A DNA stretch of 64,000 nucleotides from Schistosoma haematobium (lineage: Eukaryota; Platyhelminthes; Trematoda; Strigeidida; Schistosomatidae). This document shows, one piece after another, positions 1-13,100 of this stretch (position 1 is the stretch's first letter; the number at the start of each line of letters is the position of its first letter). The notes under the pieces were generated by a model. It had not been told where the DNA came from. It saw only the letters and a program-made list of their open reading frames with translations, and ran no database searches. The DNA lies in assembly GCF_000699445.3 (NCBI RefSeq), contig NC_067195.1:56090465-56154464 (forward strand). The letters are read 5' to 3'. Position numbers and translations under genes: made by a program.

Positions 1-130
1 TGAGGTCATCGAAGGACTTAGGAAATCAATTCAAGTGTTCAGTTAGGAAACTTATCAGTATGTGAGTAATATTGTTTCCAATGAGAACCACATCAGACTT
101 TAATATTTCCATTATTCTGTTTAAAACTGC

Positions 131-1672
131 TCTACCTATCTGTGGAATATGGAGCCTATCCATCTGTATGGAAGACATGGCTCATCACCCCGAGATTCAA
201 AACAGGGTCACGCAGTGATATTGCTAAGTATAGGTTCACTAACTTGACATCCGTGCTATCTAGAACCATAAGAAATAACATCCACAAACAGCTACTGTCA
301 TTCTTGCTTTCGGCTAGTCTGATTAGCCTATCTCAACACGGGTTTATGACTAAACACTCATGCTCCACATTACACTTGGAATTTTCTGTTCAAATTACCC
401 AGAGAAGAGATGATGGTCAGTCAGTGATAATTCTGAACTTCAATTTTGGTAAGGCCTTCGACAGTCACGCAAACTTATTTTTCTAAAACTTTCTTCATTC
501 GGCATATGGAATCCCTTTTATCTTGGCTGAAATCTTTTTTAGTAGAACGTAGTCAAGTTGTTACCCTTGGATCTTGCTACTCCGAACCTGTGAATGTAGC
601 CAGCGGGGTTATACGAGGAAGTGTCACTGGCCCATTACCCTTTCTCATTTTTATCGATGACGTGTGTCCCCTCTTTCAGTATGGTGAACCTTTCCTTTTT
701 GTTGATGACCTAGAAGTGGTTTATTCATTCTCTTCTCCCACCAAAGGCTATATTTTAGCGGTAATCCAAGAAGAAATAAACGAGCTGTACAAATGGACTG
801 TTTCTTGGAACCTGTCACTGAATATTGAAAAATGTGGATTTATTTACATTGGCAGCAGCCCTAGCCTTAATCTGATCCTACACAAACACACAGTTAAACG
901 CCTCAACACTGATCGTGACTTAGGCTTGAGATATAGCAACAGTCTAAACTTTTCCGAGCTTATAACAACTTAAGTACCCAAAGCAAGAAAGCTCATCGGA
1001 TTAATGATGATAAACTTCAATAACATCGAATCAACATTATGATTATGTGAAATAATGTATCATACCCATCCTTCAATATACTGTTCTAGTTTACAGTAAT
1101 TGGAGGCATAATGATTTGAATGAAAACTGAAGGTGCTCAAAGAATATTCTCTAAAGACGTTTTAGGATATTATGACAACAAGTATTGCCACCAAAGATGT
1201 CAACAACTCAAGGTAGAACCTATCTGGATAAGGCGTATCAAATTAAACCTTGTCTTCATCTACCGGCTTATAAACGGTATTTCTTACTCTTCGGCATCCA
1301 CCCCTTCATACTCTATTATATTATCCCACAACCTACGCAATAAGAAAAATATCCTAGCGATTCCGAGAACCTACACAAACTTACGCCAAAATGTATTTCG
1401 TTATTCGCTATTCAACCATGTGGAACAGACTCCCGGTAAACCTTCGTTGCAGTGAAACTATAACTCGGTTCAAACGTCTCCTTAATGGCTTTTCCGAAAA
1501 TGGTTTATGTCACCCACAAAATGTCAGTGTGATTACCGATGATTTATACAAACAAGGTTCGCCAACTGTCAAACTGATTGCAAAGCAAAGTAGTACCTTT
1601 GAAATTTTGCTCGTTTATTTTATTTTCCTTCTAATCATTTTAATATCTGAAGTTCACCTACTGTGTTTACCA
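131..1672 (+). pseudogene. Decayed CR1-like non-LTR reverse transcriptase
   Basis: Three broken reading frames follow the order of a non-LTR reverse transcriptase. The first (142-486) holds the fingers and palm up to a motif-A-like KAFDS. The second (446-973) has the motif-B region and FVDD in place of the usual FADD catalytic box. The third (about 1120-1672) resembles the C-terminal tail of CR1-like elements, with RLINGISYSS and then WNRLPVNLR in another frame. Frameshifts near 450-490 and 1400, and stops at 974-1119, make it a pseudogene. No endonuclease domain is visible, so it is 5'-truncated or begins outside the window. The clade is inferred from the tail motif; the reverse transcriptase identity is firm. 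Confidence 0.8.
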
Positions 1673-1679
1673 ATTTAAA

Positions 1680-2200
1680 TGTGTGTGTGGTTACATGTAC
1701 ATTAGGAGGAGTAATCGTGATCTCAAAATTAGGGTATATGAACATGTACTTAAATGGTTGCAGAAACAAATAAAATCAAATGATCCTATAAGTGTAGATG
1801 ATACACATCCATCGTCGTCGCTTGCCAAACACAATTGAAACAGTTCATAAGATTGATCTGAACTAGGCTTTTGTGGTGTTGTACAAAGGTGTAAAAGGGC
1901 GTATAGTAAGGTTTATGGAAGCCTTAGCCATACAAAAATACAGGCCCTCTATATGTATTCAGAAAGTTTTAAAATGCCCATAGAATAATCGAAAATGAAG
2001 AATATTTGAGCGAACAATTGTTTTCAATAACTTTATCATCAGGCTCTACATTTATAAGTACATAATTATGATATTTTAAAAAGGTCAAAATGAGGCTAAC
2101 GTTTGTATCTGTCACGACGTATATACTTCATAATTGTTTTATTTGCAAATTAGAGAGGTCATTCAATAAAGGTCAGAATGATTTAGAGTAAAGTGTCCAG
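1680..2200. other. Unassigned AT-rich DNA
   Basis: I see no reading frame, repeat or RNA gene that I can support here. Confidence 0.4.
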
Positions 2201-2706
2201 TCACAATTGGTATAATAGTGATATAGCAAAAATGAAAATGCGAAAAATCGTATGAATAAAATGGATAGTAGGAGAATTCCATCTTGTCAACTTAGTATTG
2301 AAGTAGGATTTGACGGTAGAATAAGTGTTTGTAAAGTAACGGTTAGGAGTGATGTTACGAAATTCCCAAATAATTGCAGAGGGTTTCTTTACAATTCCGT
2401 TGACATGGATGTGGCCGAGATGCTGGCTGGATACACCTATGTTCAATATCCTAAATTTCCGTTGTTTGACACGATTGTCTTACCGATTGACAAATAGGCG
2501 TGTTTACTTTGAAGATGTTGATGAACTTGTTCGAGACAATGGGATACATCGCCCTCAAGTTCCGAATCTGGGCGTGTAGGCAGTGCGTTAGCGGCCGAGG
2601 AATTCACGTGTGCGATTAAGTTTTTAAGGTTCAATAGACTGTATATGTAACGTAAATAGAACGACGAAAATCCCTCCGCAACTTTTATGTTGGACAGTAC
2701 TGTCAT
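2201..2706 (-). pseudogene. Possible gypsy pol remnant (tentative)
   Basis: Two overlapping minus-strand frames (2443-2706 and 2201-2446) contain phrases that loosely recall the stretch after RNase H in Ty3/gypsy Pol: HVNSSAANALPTRPD, like the tether that ends in 'ADALSRPD', then HIHVNGIV, like the start of an integrase core. The order fits a minus-strand element. The resemblance is weak and both frames break, so this may be chance. Confidence 0.25.
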
Positions 2707-2709
2707 TTA

Positions 2710-4635
2710 TCTGTTTTTTCTTCCTGTCGTATATTTTAACCTTTGTTCAGATCTCGTTTAACTTAACCTTTCGTTCTTCAGTCTTCCTCGTATGAGCCTT
2801 TATTATGTTATTTTGATTAAAGACATATCTTTTGTTACCTAATTTTCTGTTGCACGTTGCCGGACTATTGACAGTAAGGTCGTCTTTGACTAAGCCAAAG
2901 GTCACGGCGTGGTTCAGTATGTGAGTCTCAACCATTGACTGTCTGCTTGGGAGGATTGTTGGAATCCCTGCAGGTAGATATTTGATCCCAACTTGTTGGG
3001 AATATTTTTAGTGATTCTCGGGTATCAAACCGTTTAGTATTAACTGTTTCTTTTATTGTTTAGCACGTTACTTTGCGTTGGAGAAACTTCTGACTGTATG
3101 GCACAGGCCGTACCGTTTGAGGTATTTTGTATTTTTGATATAATTTATCCCTTTTTCTAAATTAGAACCGTTTAAATTGAGCACAAAATTTGTGTTTTGA
3201 TATAATTTAATACGAGTGTCTCAAAAACGCTTGGAAAGCTATACAAAAGAACGTAGTCTGGCCTATTCGAATACATTTTGGTTCGTCAAACCGAATGCTA
3301 GCAGTTCGGTCGTTACAGTATACTATACTGCAGAAAATACCGTTGGTTACTTTAGACTTGAGTGCCAACATGAGGCAGCTACTGCTGAAGTCTGGTGAGC
3401 GTGAACATCGGCGGCAGTTCGATTACGGACTGTCAAGTCAGCAGCTGCCTTTGTTGTCTGAAGAGGAACTGGGAACGTTGGACACTTGTCTTCACCAAAA
3501 AGACATAAGAGACAAATTTGTAGGCCAACAGAATTAGAAGGATAATCTGTTTGTACTGCAGATGACTGGCGAATGATAAAGATAGAACATCTCTGCTCTA
3601 TATTTTGTCATACGTCATGACACCAGAAGTTGCCAGCCATTTCACACTAGTCGGCACCTCATCAAAACAGCACTTCAGAAGTGAGGTTTCACTGCTGCAT
3701 ATGAAGTAAGAAATGCATTGCATCGCGACACAAGGGTATTGTCATCACATGAGATAAAAAACACAAAAGCTTCATGGAAGTAAGCAAGAACATGTACGTA
3801 CTAATTTTAAGTGAATAGCAATTAGATATCTTTGTAAATTCTTGTGTTCATTAAATTTCAGAACACACAAGATAACTTTAATTCTCAGTAGCCCAACAGG
3901 CGTTACAAAAAGGCACTACCAGTGGAATATTTTTCATATTCAACTTCATTTTCAATAAACACATTTTTAAACATGCGCTTATTTTCTAACTTGCATGAGA
4001 AACCTTTTGAGTGAGTGTTCATTGGGCCTGTTTGATTTTAAATGCACTTGTAATTAGGTACACGTGCCTAATTAATAACACGTAACCACATGTTCTTTCT
4101 TTTGTAGATGTTTTCGAATTACAATGAGATTTGGCAATTAAAATTAAAGTAAATGACGATCGATCTAGCATCCGTCAACCGCTCATAATGTTGTACAATA
4201 TGACGTTTGTACTTTCTAATAAATTTCATCAAACATGGAACATTTTTAAAGTCGATTGCAGTTGTCGTGCGGTGTTTTATGGAAATAACGGCGAAGACAG
4301 GATGCGTTTGGCGTTAGGCCGAATTTGGACAAATTGGTGTGTATTTAGGCGAAAAGTAGACAAACCGGAGACATTTAAAACGTAAGACGTCATAAAGGGG
4401 AAAATCCACATTATGTTCCCCTCAAATGGGAAAAAGCAGACAATTAGGTGCGTTTCCCATTGTCTCCCCCCTATTTTCAGACATTTTTACACTTTTTTCT
4501 CTTGTTGTTTATTTACTCCGTTCATCGATTTTCAAGGTGAATTCTTTAAATCATTTTAACGTCGCTTCGATATGGTTTCGCCTCATTTGGACGATCACAT
4601 TGGTTATTTGTTAGGTGCGTTGTGAAGATGCAACA
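2710..4635. other. Unassigned DNA with two unrecognised short frames
   Basis: Two overlapping plus-strand frames lie at 3216-3398 and 3295-3537 (60 and 80 codons). I recognise neither, and neither has an obvious promoter, splice context or domain. The rest shows no clear repeat or gene. It may be decayed transposon, as on both sides. Confidence 0.3.
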
Positions 4636-5000
4636 GGTATTCGGCGTTTGACAACGCTTTAGCCAGTAACATCTTCTACTATGAATCGTACCCACCAAGT
4701 GAAATCAAAAGACAGAAGCGAGGAGGTTCGAAGATATAGTTGATAGGTTATCAATATAACGAGGATCGTCTGATCTAATCTGGCTAGCGATTGCAGTAGA
4801 TGTTGAGCACGACGTTCTCACTCATGATCTGGTGCGGATACATGACCGCGCGCCTTCAGCTAGGTGAGTCCATTAAAACTAATGTGGAAAGCATCCAATG
4901 TCGAAAACTGACAGAGCTATTTATTTTGGGGATTTATTTGCCGTTAAGTTGCACCTGTAAACTGTTTAATACGTATTTTCAGTGTTGTCAAGGCTATCCA
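4636..5000 (-). repeat. Left diverged LTR of fossil gypsy element
   Basis: Shares a long but imperfect alignment with 6957-7290. The best-conserved block is the 'gagtccattaaaactaatgt' stretch at about 4866 and 7179. An earlier block around 'tttgacaacgc' is also shared. The ends are not defined to the base. Confidence 0.6.
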
Positions 5001-5235
5001 TTGCTACAGATCAATGTCTTCTTTTTAACCCTGGAGTAGTTTAAGTTGATCCATTCCTTGGGAACTATTCATGGAAGGTTTATGAGAACAAAATGTCTGG
5101 AACTACACTGTTTGCCACAGGAGCGTGTTATATATATGATGTAAACTGTGAAATGTTGTTCTTTTTCAGAGACTCTCTAGGGGATGAACTAGGATATTGG
5201 GTAAGACGTTTGTGATCGCTGAATAGAGTGAGTTC

Positions 5236-5460
5236 TCAGTTTTTTACAGAGTGCTGAAAGTGCCGTACGGCACAACACATGACAAGGAATTTCCTACCGA
5301 AAGTGCTGTACCTCGATTCTGTGTTTAGTAACTGACTCGAGAAGAATGCCAAAGATTGTCGAATATGGATGACACATTGTTGAAAGACTCCTAAGGATGG
5401 CGAGACGGATGCGTCTGCGGCGGTATCAATTGGTGCGACGGTGTCCTGATGTGCGAGCAA
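5236..5460 (-). pseudogene. gypsy RNase H fragment
   Basis: A 74-codon frame reads like the RNase H domain of Ty3/gypsy Pol: a TAADAS-type motif with the first catalytic Asp, then QSLAFFSSQL, then ESRYSTFGRKFL with the conserved Glu/Tyr, then AVRHF. Only the N-terminal half of the domain is present. It lies between two diverged LTRs and downstream, in the element's sense, of a gag fragment, which supports the assignment. Confidence 0.75.
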
Positions 5461-6280
5461 CGTTACTGTAGGGAAAAATTTCCTACAGTTTTAATTCTGA
5501 GCTATTCTCTAGACCGTCGAATACAGAGTCTTGGTTTGGCGAAAGTCAGAACAAGCAAGCTATTTCGCTAGATAAACTTTATCTGTTTCTAAAACATAAA
5601 TTAACATCGTTATTGTACAAACAAACAGTACGGTCTATTAATACGCGAAAAAAAGAGACAAATAACATACCGAACAGTAGCCAGAGAATAGGAAAAATGA
5701 GTCAACAAGCAAATATTGTTTTACAATGAACATTAAACTGTGTTTGGTTAATAAAGAGATACAGACGTACAAGGTCAAAAGGAGTTAATGTGGTGGTGGG
5801 CGTTTCCCTTTATTATTGGTGGGTTCGTCTATCGATCACATTTTACAGTTACTTTAGTTATATGTTACGTAAATGTGAAGATTGCTTTCACCACGATATC
5901 GTTTAAATATCAAGTTTCGCATTTCCACGAAGTTCGTATAAAGGTCTCATAAAACACGCTCAATTATGTATGAATCGACCATTGAACTTGCGTAGCTGCC
6001 CGAATGATCCAGGATGGCCACTAGTTTGCTTTTGGAGCTCGGAAAGTAGTGGAGTTTTCTGCAATTTAGAGATTTGGCCTACTGATTATGATAACAACAC
6101 AAATCGGGGTTATCTGCCACTTGAATTCTAAAGACAGATCGTTTCCGTATAGAACTCCTTCGAGGAGTCTACGATCATGACGAATACCAAGGTAACGTGT
6201 CAGAGTATAACAAGGATCCGTAACGTCATTTCATGTCGTTTGATGTCTTTCTTTGAACTAAAAAACTTCGGCATTAGAAG

Positions 6281-6545
6281 TTATGGTGATTGCCAGAATT
6301 CAGTAGTCAGATGCAGTCGGCTCGTACACAGCGTTGTTTTGAAATGAAACAGGCACCGCGTGTACCTGTTGAGGAAGGTTAGACAGTAAACGTAGTTTAA
6401 CCAAGCGCTGGTCAAGAGCTCCTTTAACAATGACACCTCGCATTCGTAACAGCGTGCCTGTTGCTGAACCATGTTGTAGATCAGTGTTATTGAGGAGTTT
6501 ATCCAATCTTTGTCGATCGTTTAAATCACGTTCAAAAATAGCCAT
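6281..6545 (-). pseudogene. gypsy gag capsid fragment
   Basis: An 81-codon frame contains a capsid-like pattern seen in schistosome gypsy Gag: leucine-rich LDKLLNNTDL, then LLRMRGVI, then LRLLSNLPQQVHAV. The same DNA read in the next frame (6281-6472) is a shadow. No zinc knuckle remains. It sits near the right LTR, as gag should for a minus-strand element. Confidence 0.6.
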
Positions 6546-6956
6546 TTTTAGTTATTTAGGTTCTGAAACATAACTAGTGAACATACTAGGTGTGACGAAC
6601 CTGTTAATTTTGTAGTGTCTTCATTATCGCTTGTAATTATGTATGTAACTCGGTCACGTCGTGTTTGTAGAAGTCAGCCACTGCACAGCGTAACCAGGCT
6701 TCTATGTTGTCGAGCCAGGATGTCATTAGCTGAAATGAGGGTGACAAAAGAGTTTTGATCTTAGGAGTCTGTTCGGTCATTATAAATGCAAATATAGTGA
6801 GGAACGGGAAAAAAAATCCAAAAATATTGACGAAATAGCACGATATGTAAAAGTGAAATTAATAGGTTTAAATATAAAGTTCCAAAAAGGAACAGACTCA
6901 CAGCACACGAGTTGGTGCACGAGATTATGTTGTGCTCACCACTTAAGTTGCCATAA

Positions 6957-7290
6957 GTATCCAGAGTTTGACAACGCCTATGCATATAACATCTTTTATA
7001 GTAAAAATGTGCTAACCAAGTCGAATCTAAAGTCAATAGCGTGGAGAATCGAAAATACGTTTGATAGAAAATCGATATGTCGGGAAGTGACCATTCTAAT
7101 CTAGCTTGTAGTCGTGTGAAGCGTGGCGTACACTTTTTGTGATCTGAAGCAGGTGTGTGAACAAGCTCCTACAGCTAGATGAGTCCATTAAAACTAATGT
7201 CGTAAACATCAAATGTCAAAGAATTACAGAGTTATTGATTTTTGGATTTATTTACCGCCACAATGACCTTATAAATTCCTGTATTTCGTT
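6957..7290 (-). repeat. Right diverged LTR of fossil gypsy element
   Basis: Partner of 4636-5000, as described there. On the minus strand this would be the 5' LTR. Confidence 0.6.
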
Positions 7291-10190
7291 GCCGATCAAC
7301 TACTTCCCTTGGCGAAATCTCTAGTAGGATGTTAGGCAGTCGTCGGTGGGTCACACGTTTGGGTTTGTGTAGTGACGGTTGTCGTGACTGTCGTAAATTC
7401 ATCGACTGGATTGATGGGTGCCGAATTACTGAAGGTCTGTTGGCATCGGAAAGTGCTCCTGTTGAAGATGCTTTATGTATTAGAATACGCTTAGGTAATT
7501 ATTGTTTATTAAGGAAGTGATTAGCTACTATGGTATGACTGAACTGACGAAGAATTGCGATTGGTTAAAAGGATGGTGTTTACATCAAAAACTACCAAGA
7601 TCTGCATAGTTGCGTGCAGATGTGTTGGACGTTTTTACTAGGTAGCCAAACTGTTTGTAATTAGTTAAAGAAGGAAACATATGTCTGCGTGAATACCCGA
7701 GATCAGCGTCATTAGATCGTGCGATTCAGATAGACTTACAGTTTATGAGGCCACATTGGGTATCCCCAAACATGTTAACCGATATTTGAGTTCAGTCTAA
7801 ATTCTTTAATGATGATCCAAAAAGGTTTCAGTTTTGGATGAATCGCAAATAGTAATAAACGATGTTGAAGCGCTCAGCTTGTGGTTGGTTTCGTCTATAT
7901 CCGCAAGCTAGATATTAGGCAGTGAGAAGTTTTATTCAGGTACAGGTTGGAAATCTAGTGTCTTATAATGAGAATTGGTCAGTGTTTCAGTAGTCATATG
8001 TCATCGCGTTTAGTTACCGAGCGGGATGATTTGGCAGTGATACAGCGATAAGGTGTTTTCGTTGGTCTTGACACAATTTGTATCAACTAGACAGCGACCG
8101 ATGGAGCTCAACATCGTATATCAAAATTGATTGGAGGTAGGAGTTTATGAAATGTGCGTTTAGTAATGCATGCGATATTACACGTACTTTAATGAATGAA
8201 AGAATTGCACTGTGTGAAACGTAATGCACTAAGAGTACGAAGTTGAACGCTGGGGTATGGTCGAATTGATGAAATGAGTATTTAAATGGATTATTTTATG
8301 CTGACAAATACCGTGGACATCATGTGAAAAAAGAATGGGAGGAATTTTAAGACTTCCGGAGTCTAAGCAAGCAGTAAAAGATAGTTGTTCATAGTTCACC
8401 AACCTGTAGCAGTCTCGTCCACGTGTAAACAAAGTCAAACTCATGCCAGATTAAGGGAACGACTACTATATCATAGCGAACATGTCGAGCAGAACAATGT
8501 AATTTAGTTTTTCAGAAAGGTTCATCAATAAGATCTATGGATAACCGTCATAACTAAAAGTAGATTTCAGGACTTGAATTATGAATTGTGCCATATACAA
8601 TATAATCCCAAATCTCAAACCTGCACCCCGTTGTTGAAGACACGTGTTGGAACTACTGGCAATTAATTCGTCCACCATCCATGTCGAAGATGTCACAGAT
8701 ATTCAGTGCTTGACAAAGATATTTTATGTAGTTCAGGGATGCCACAGCGAGGCTAACCAGAAGTCAATAATTTAAGGGTTTTGAAGATATATTATGTAAA
8801 TGGTTGATTCATAGAGTATGCGATCAAGGCTGACTCGTTATTCTACTACATATACTGAACAACGCACGTAATTCTTACCTATTTTGTGTTTTTCTGAAAG
8901 CCTTAAGTCAGGGATGCATTCACTAAAGTTAACGAGGTAAGCATTATGATGGAATACTTTTAGAGCTAACTAATTTATGGATTTCATTACGGCCAAATTA
9001 TGATTTAATTGAGCGATCTGTAGACAAATTGATATTAGTTACGGAACCTTGACAGTTTATTCGGAAACTTCTGGTCCTGCCGCCATCAACTTTCACTAAA
9101 AAGATTTTTTTTGGTTACAGTCTACACTAAGTTAACAATTCCACAATTGCTGGAGAAAGGAATGCTTCTGTTTACTGAAATTCGAAGATGAGCTCACTGA
9201 TTCCTGTCATCGCCATTCACAATTATCAAACAAAAAATCTCTCTAGAAACTTGAATGCTGCAGGAAATTTTCTCCTGAACACTAATCAGGGAGCTTGGAA
9301 TAAGCATCGGTATATACTTTTCACAGTAAAATCTTTTCAAGTAGTCTGCCAAAAAATAAGTTGTAGCTAATTATCGAAGTGGAAGATTGTTCTTGTAACC
9401 AGAAATTATGTACCACTTTTAGTCTGTAATAAAATCAACGTACCTTAGTGGAAGAAGCAACGTGAACTACAAAGTTTCAAATTTCAATTTTAGCTGTGAC
9501 TGATTACGTGCTTACGTAAAGCATAAGTTGCTCCGGATACTCGTGATTTTTTCAACTTTTCAGTAACCACTAGTATATGTTAAATATTGATAGGGCCATT
9601 TATTCTGTTAATTTTTTTCCATCTTAATTCATCTATAACACATTCTAAAGCCATTTCAGGGTTCGCGTCGGTACGAAGCTCGTTTAAAGGAAGAGAATTT
9701 AGCATAGGGATAACAGCTCAATTCCATAGCGAAGAACCTTGCGACAGATAACCTGAAGTGTTATTTCAAATCAACCTTGGGACCTGGAGGATTTTCAAAC
9801 AAAAGACCTATGATGAAGACATATTTTTGAGCAATCAAGAGACTAATGTCACTTCCGAAAACCAGAGCAACAATTATTATGGATTGGAAATTTAATTTCA
9901 TCAAGGAATCAAAACAGGGTGTTGTCCCATTTGTAATCTATTAGAAAGCTTTAGTGTTCATCAAAAAGTAACTTCTATTGCATTCATAACCTTATTTCAC
10001 ATGCTTACTAGCCTCTATTTGTTTTTAAGTTCTGAATAAACCTAAACGAGCGTCACAACTGAGGCAAACCAAAACTTTGTCATAAAGCGTTAGAATCGAG
10101 AATTTAAATTGGACACAATATGTACTATAAATTTGCGTTACATGAAACGGTGGGACAAATAAACACCATACCTATTATCGATGTTATGTT
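7291..10190. other. Unassigned region upstream of MSH5
   Basis: Short frames occur at 7329-7520 (+), 8229-8444 (-) and 9188-9370 (+). None resembles a family I know, and none fits the MSH5 N-terminus. A promoter for MSH5 should lie in the right part, but I cannot point to one. Confidence 0.3.
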
Positions 10191-13100
10191 ATGAACCGCA
10201 AGTATCGTCATTTCTATAAGCTAATGAAGTGCATAGCACTACTTTTCAGTATGCATCGCACAAGGGAAGATAGGGTTAGTTCTCTGGAACCAATGTACGC
10301 ACATCTTGCACTACATGCCAGATTCACCGTTTAGTCTGGAAGATAAGTGGTTAAAACAAAGTAATGTATGAGGTATTTATTTCCCAGTTTTATTCAGAAA
10401 TGATCGAACAGTTATCATGACTACAGAACCCAGTCTAAAATTTATATCATTGGTTATGGGTGGGTAAGTAATATATCCTTGATATATAACAGGAACGGAC
10501 AAATGCCATATCGCTTCTGGACTACACACCGAAATAATTCCCCAGTCTTACTACAGTAATCCTGAATTTCACCCTTATTTTGCCTTAAGGTGAACAATTT
10601 TTGTTGGATTCTCACCAAATGATGAGCATTTCTTTTATGCCAAACACACTTGACGATTTTGGAAGAAAAACTTTCATTAGGTCTCTGTTTCCAGACAATT
10701 CAAAATTAGTAGTAATTCACTAAGTTCGATTTGACCCTAAAACAGTTTAAAGCTTTGGGTGGCTTGCTGTACAAGCTGACTCGCAACGCGGACGATTTAC
10801 GTTTAGCATTTAATCAGAATGTATTGAATATCGTTGACGTACAGTTATTACAAAGGTATTCGAAGTAACCATTCACGGTTAATGCACATAGACAAGATAT
10901 GCTATTCGTCGACAAGTCTGCGATGAAGTATCTACAAATTATCGACTTTCATGAAACATATAAAATAAACAGAGGAATACTTCCTTCTGAGGCAAATATC
11001 AGCCCTACATTATTCAGTAAGTTGAAGCTTATATAGTGCTAGAAATAATAAACCACTGTCTGACAATCCAAGGTGCCACAGAACTACAGAAATGGATGGG
11101 ATCACCTATAAGCAGCAAAGAGGTAATAACAGGAAGATTGGATGCAGTGGAGTTTTTTCTGGGAGGGAAGGGAACCCAGTTACTGTCAGAAATAAGAACG
11201 CTACTAAAGAAGGTTGGAAATATACAGGTATTTTTCATTATCATAACATTATAATCCTGATGAAATCCGTAATGTTGGTGTATTCGTCAATAAAAAAAAA
11301 CCTTGTGAGATTTTATGACGGTGTTTTATTAATTCCGTACCAGCTAATAATATGGAATGTTAGCACGCACTGGGGTACGCAAAATAAGCATCCTACATGC
11401 ACGATTTTTCAGTGGAGAAATAGTGAAAGATCATTTGACGGTTATAAAACGTAACCGCTAGAAATTGAGTCAAACCACTGGATATCATTTGGACTACTTT
11501 GCTTAGACAACAGGATAAAAACATCTACAGATAGTGCACACATACAAGTACATCTAGTAGATTGTTAGTAAAATCAAGAGACTTCGCGTTAACAATTGAT
11601 TAATTTTGTCAGAAATGGACTAAATATCTTCGTCCAAAATCCTGATATTAGTCTGCTATCTCGGCTATCCACAAACCAAACACACCATAAAAAGGAATCG
11701 AAAGACCTTGACGAGTTATCGTCAAACTATTATTTAGGTCATAAATTTTAACACGCAGTCTGATTTATGAGATCTGCCATTTACTAGGCTCGACTTCAAA
11801 AACGGCAAGTAGTAAAAACACCTACAAATTATATTAGAATACCAAGCAAATTTAAATTTATAATCTACCCTGTGTTTGCATAACTTAACATTTAAAAACT
11901 TTTCAACCCATAAAATAAAAATTCATTTTCAGAAAATTATTCTCAGAATGCAAACATCTTCAGCTATACCAAGTGACTGGAGAACAATAATACATGTAAG
12001 ACAAATATTGTGAAAAGTAATGACGAGTCAAAGACTTTAGATGCAATCGAAGCTCTTATCACTATGTGTAAACCATATTGTGAAAAATTATATCCTGTCC
12101 AAGAATTGCTTCTAACAAACTTCGACTCAGCAATCATAGGAAACGTCAAATCATGGCTAGTTCACGTAATTGACACGGAGAAGACGGAAAAAGAACAAAG
12201 ATTTGTTGTTCGACGTGGAGTCGACACTACTTTGGACAAATGTAAGTAGTGACCTATGTCTACTAAATACAGATTTCCTGAATAAATTTACATTAGTTAT
12301 TAAGGTGTTATAGGTATCATATCGAAAAACACAAAACCAAGAGTTCCTGCAAAAGGAATGTTACTAAAAAAATCTGGAATCGACTTGGAAAAATGATACA
12401 TCGAGTTAGATTTACTTTTACAAACACAATACAGTCTGATTCAGCAAATGTAGGAATTAGTAACAAATGTATCTGTCAATAACGAACAGTGACCAAGTTC
12501 ACACTAATATGTACTTTTAGTGAAACTTAAAAGTATCCACTGTTGGATGGCTAGACTGGACAACGTCTATATAAGCGGAACAATATTACACAGCTTATCT
12601 ACAACTTTGAATATTATGTGTACGTACCTGATATGAAGTTATAAATTGTGTAACTCGACTAATATAAATGAACGCGAAAACTACTACGTACCAGGGTGGA
12701 TTATGAGGAACTAGATGTTTAAATAAATTAATTGCAAGACATGGACGAACTGATGTGTCGCACTTACGTTAACGTAATAAATAATTTGACAATGTAACTA
12801 TGTTAATGCCATCTCTCTACATCAAATTCAGTGATATATTCTATTTAATGTTTAGGGAATGAAACATACGCTTGTCTTCCAGACTTGCTGTCACAGCTGG
12901 CAGAAGACGAACTTGGGAAATTACGAGAAAATATAAGAACGTGTGGACTAATTTACTTCCCTTTAGTAAGTAATTAGCCGGTTATTATCATATTTTGACA
13001 CTTAAGCAGAAACCATTAAAGTAAACTTCCTTTGATTTATTCAGGTGGGTTATCTGTTGAAAATTCCAAAAGTAGAAGTAGAAACTCCCGATATACAGTT

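Larger units (their letters stand above)
4636..7290 (-). mobile_element. Fossil Ty3/gypsy LTR retrotransposon
   Basis: Two diverged direct repeats (about 4636-5000 and 6957-7290) flank a gag-like frame on the right and an RNase H-like frame on the left, both minus strand. That is the order expected of one gypsy element lying on the minus strand. Protease, most of the reverse transcriptase and integrase are missing or unreadable, so the internal part is heavily deleted. The LTRs differ at many positions, which indicates an old insertion. Confidence 0.65.

Noticed and set aside
7329..7520. A Cys-rich small protein upstream of MSH5
   Set aside because: Lies at the edge of a fossil LTR; no signal peptide or recognisable pattern.
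9661..9775. An MSH5 exon with SVRSSFKGREF
   Set aside because: It looked like a MutS segment, but that part of MSH5 is fully accounted for by exons at 10493-10711.
11017..11036. A 20-nt intron in MSH5
   Set aside because: Frame also permits ending at 11036, but ending at 11042 (26 nt) gives the MutS block LFKIINHC without extra residues and is the better fit.
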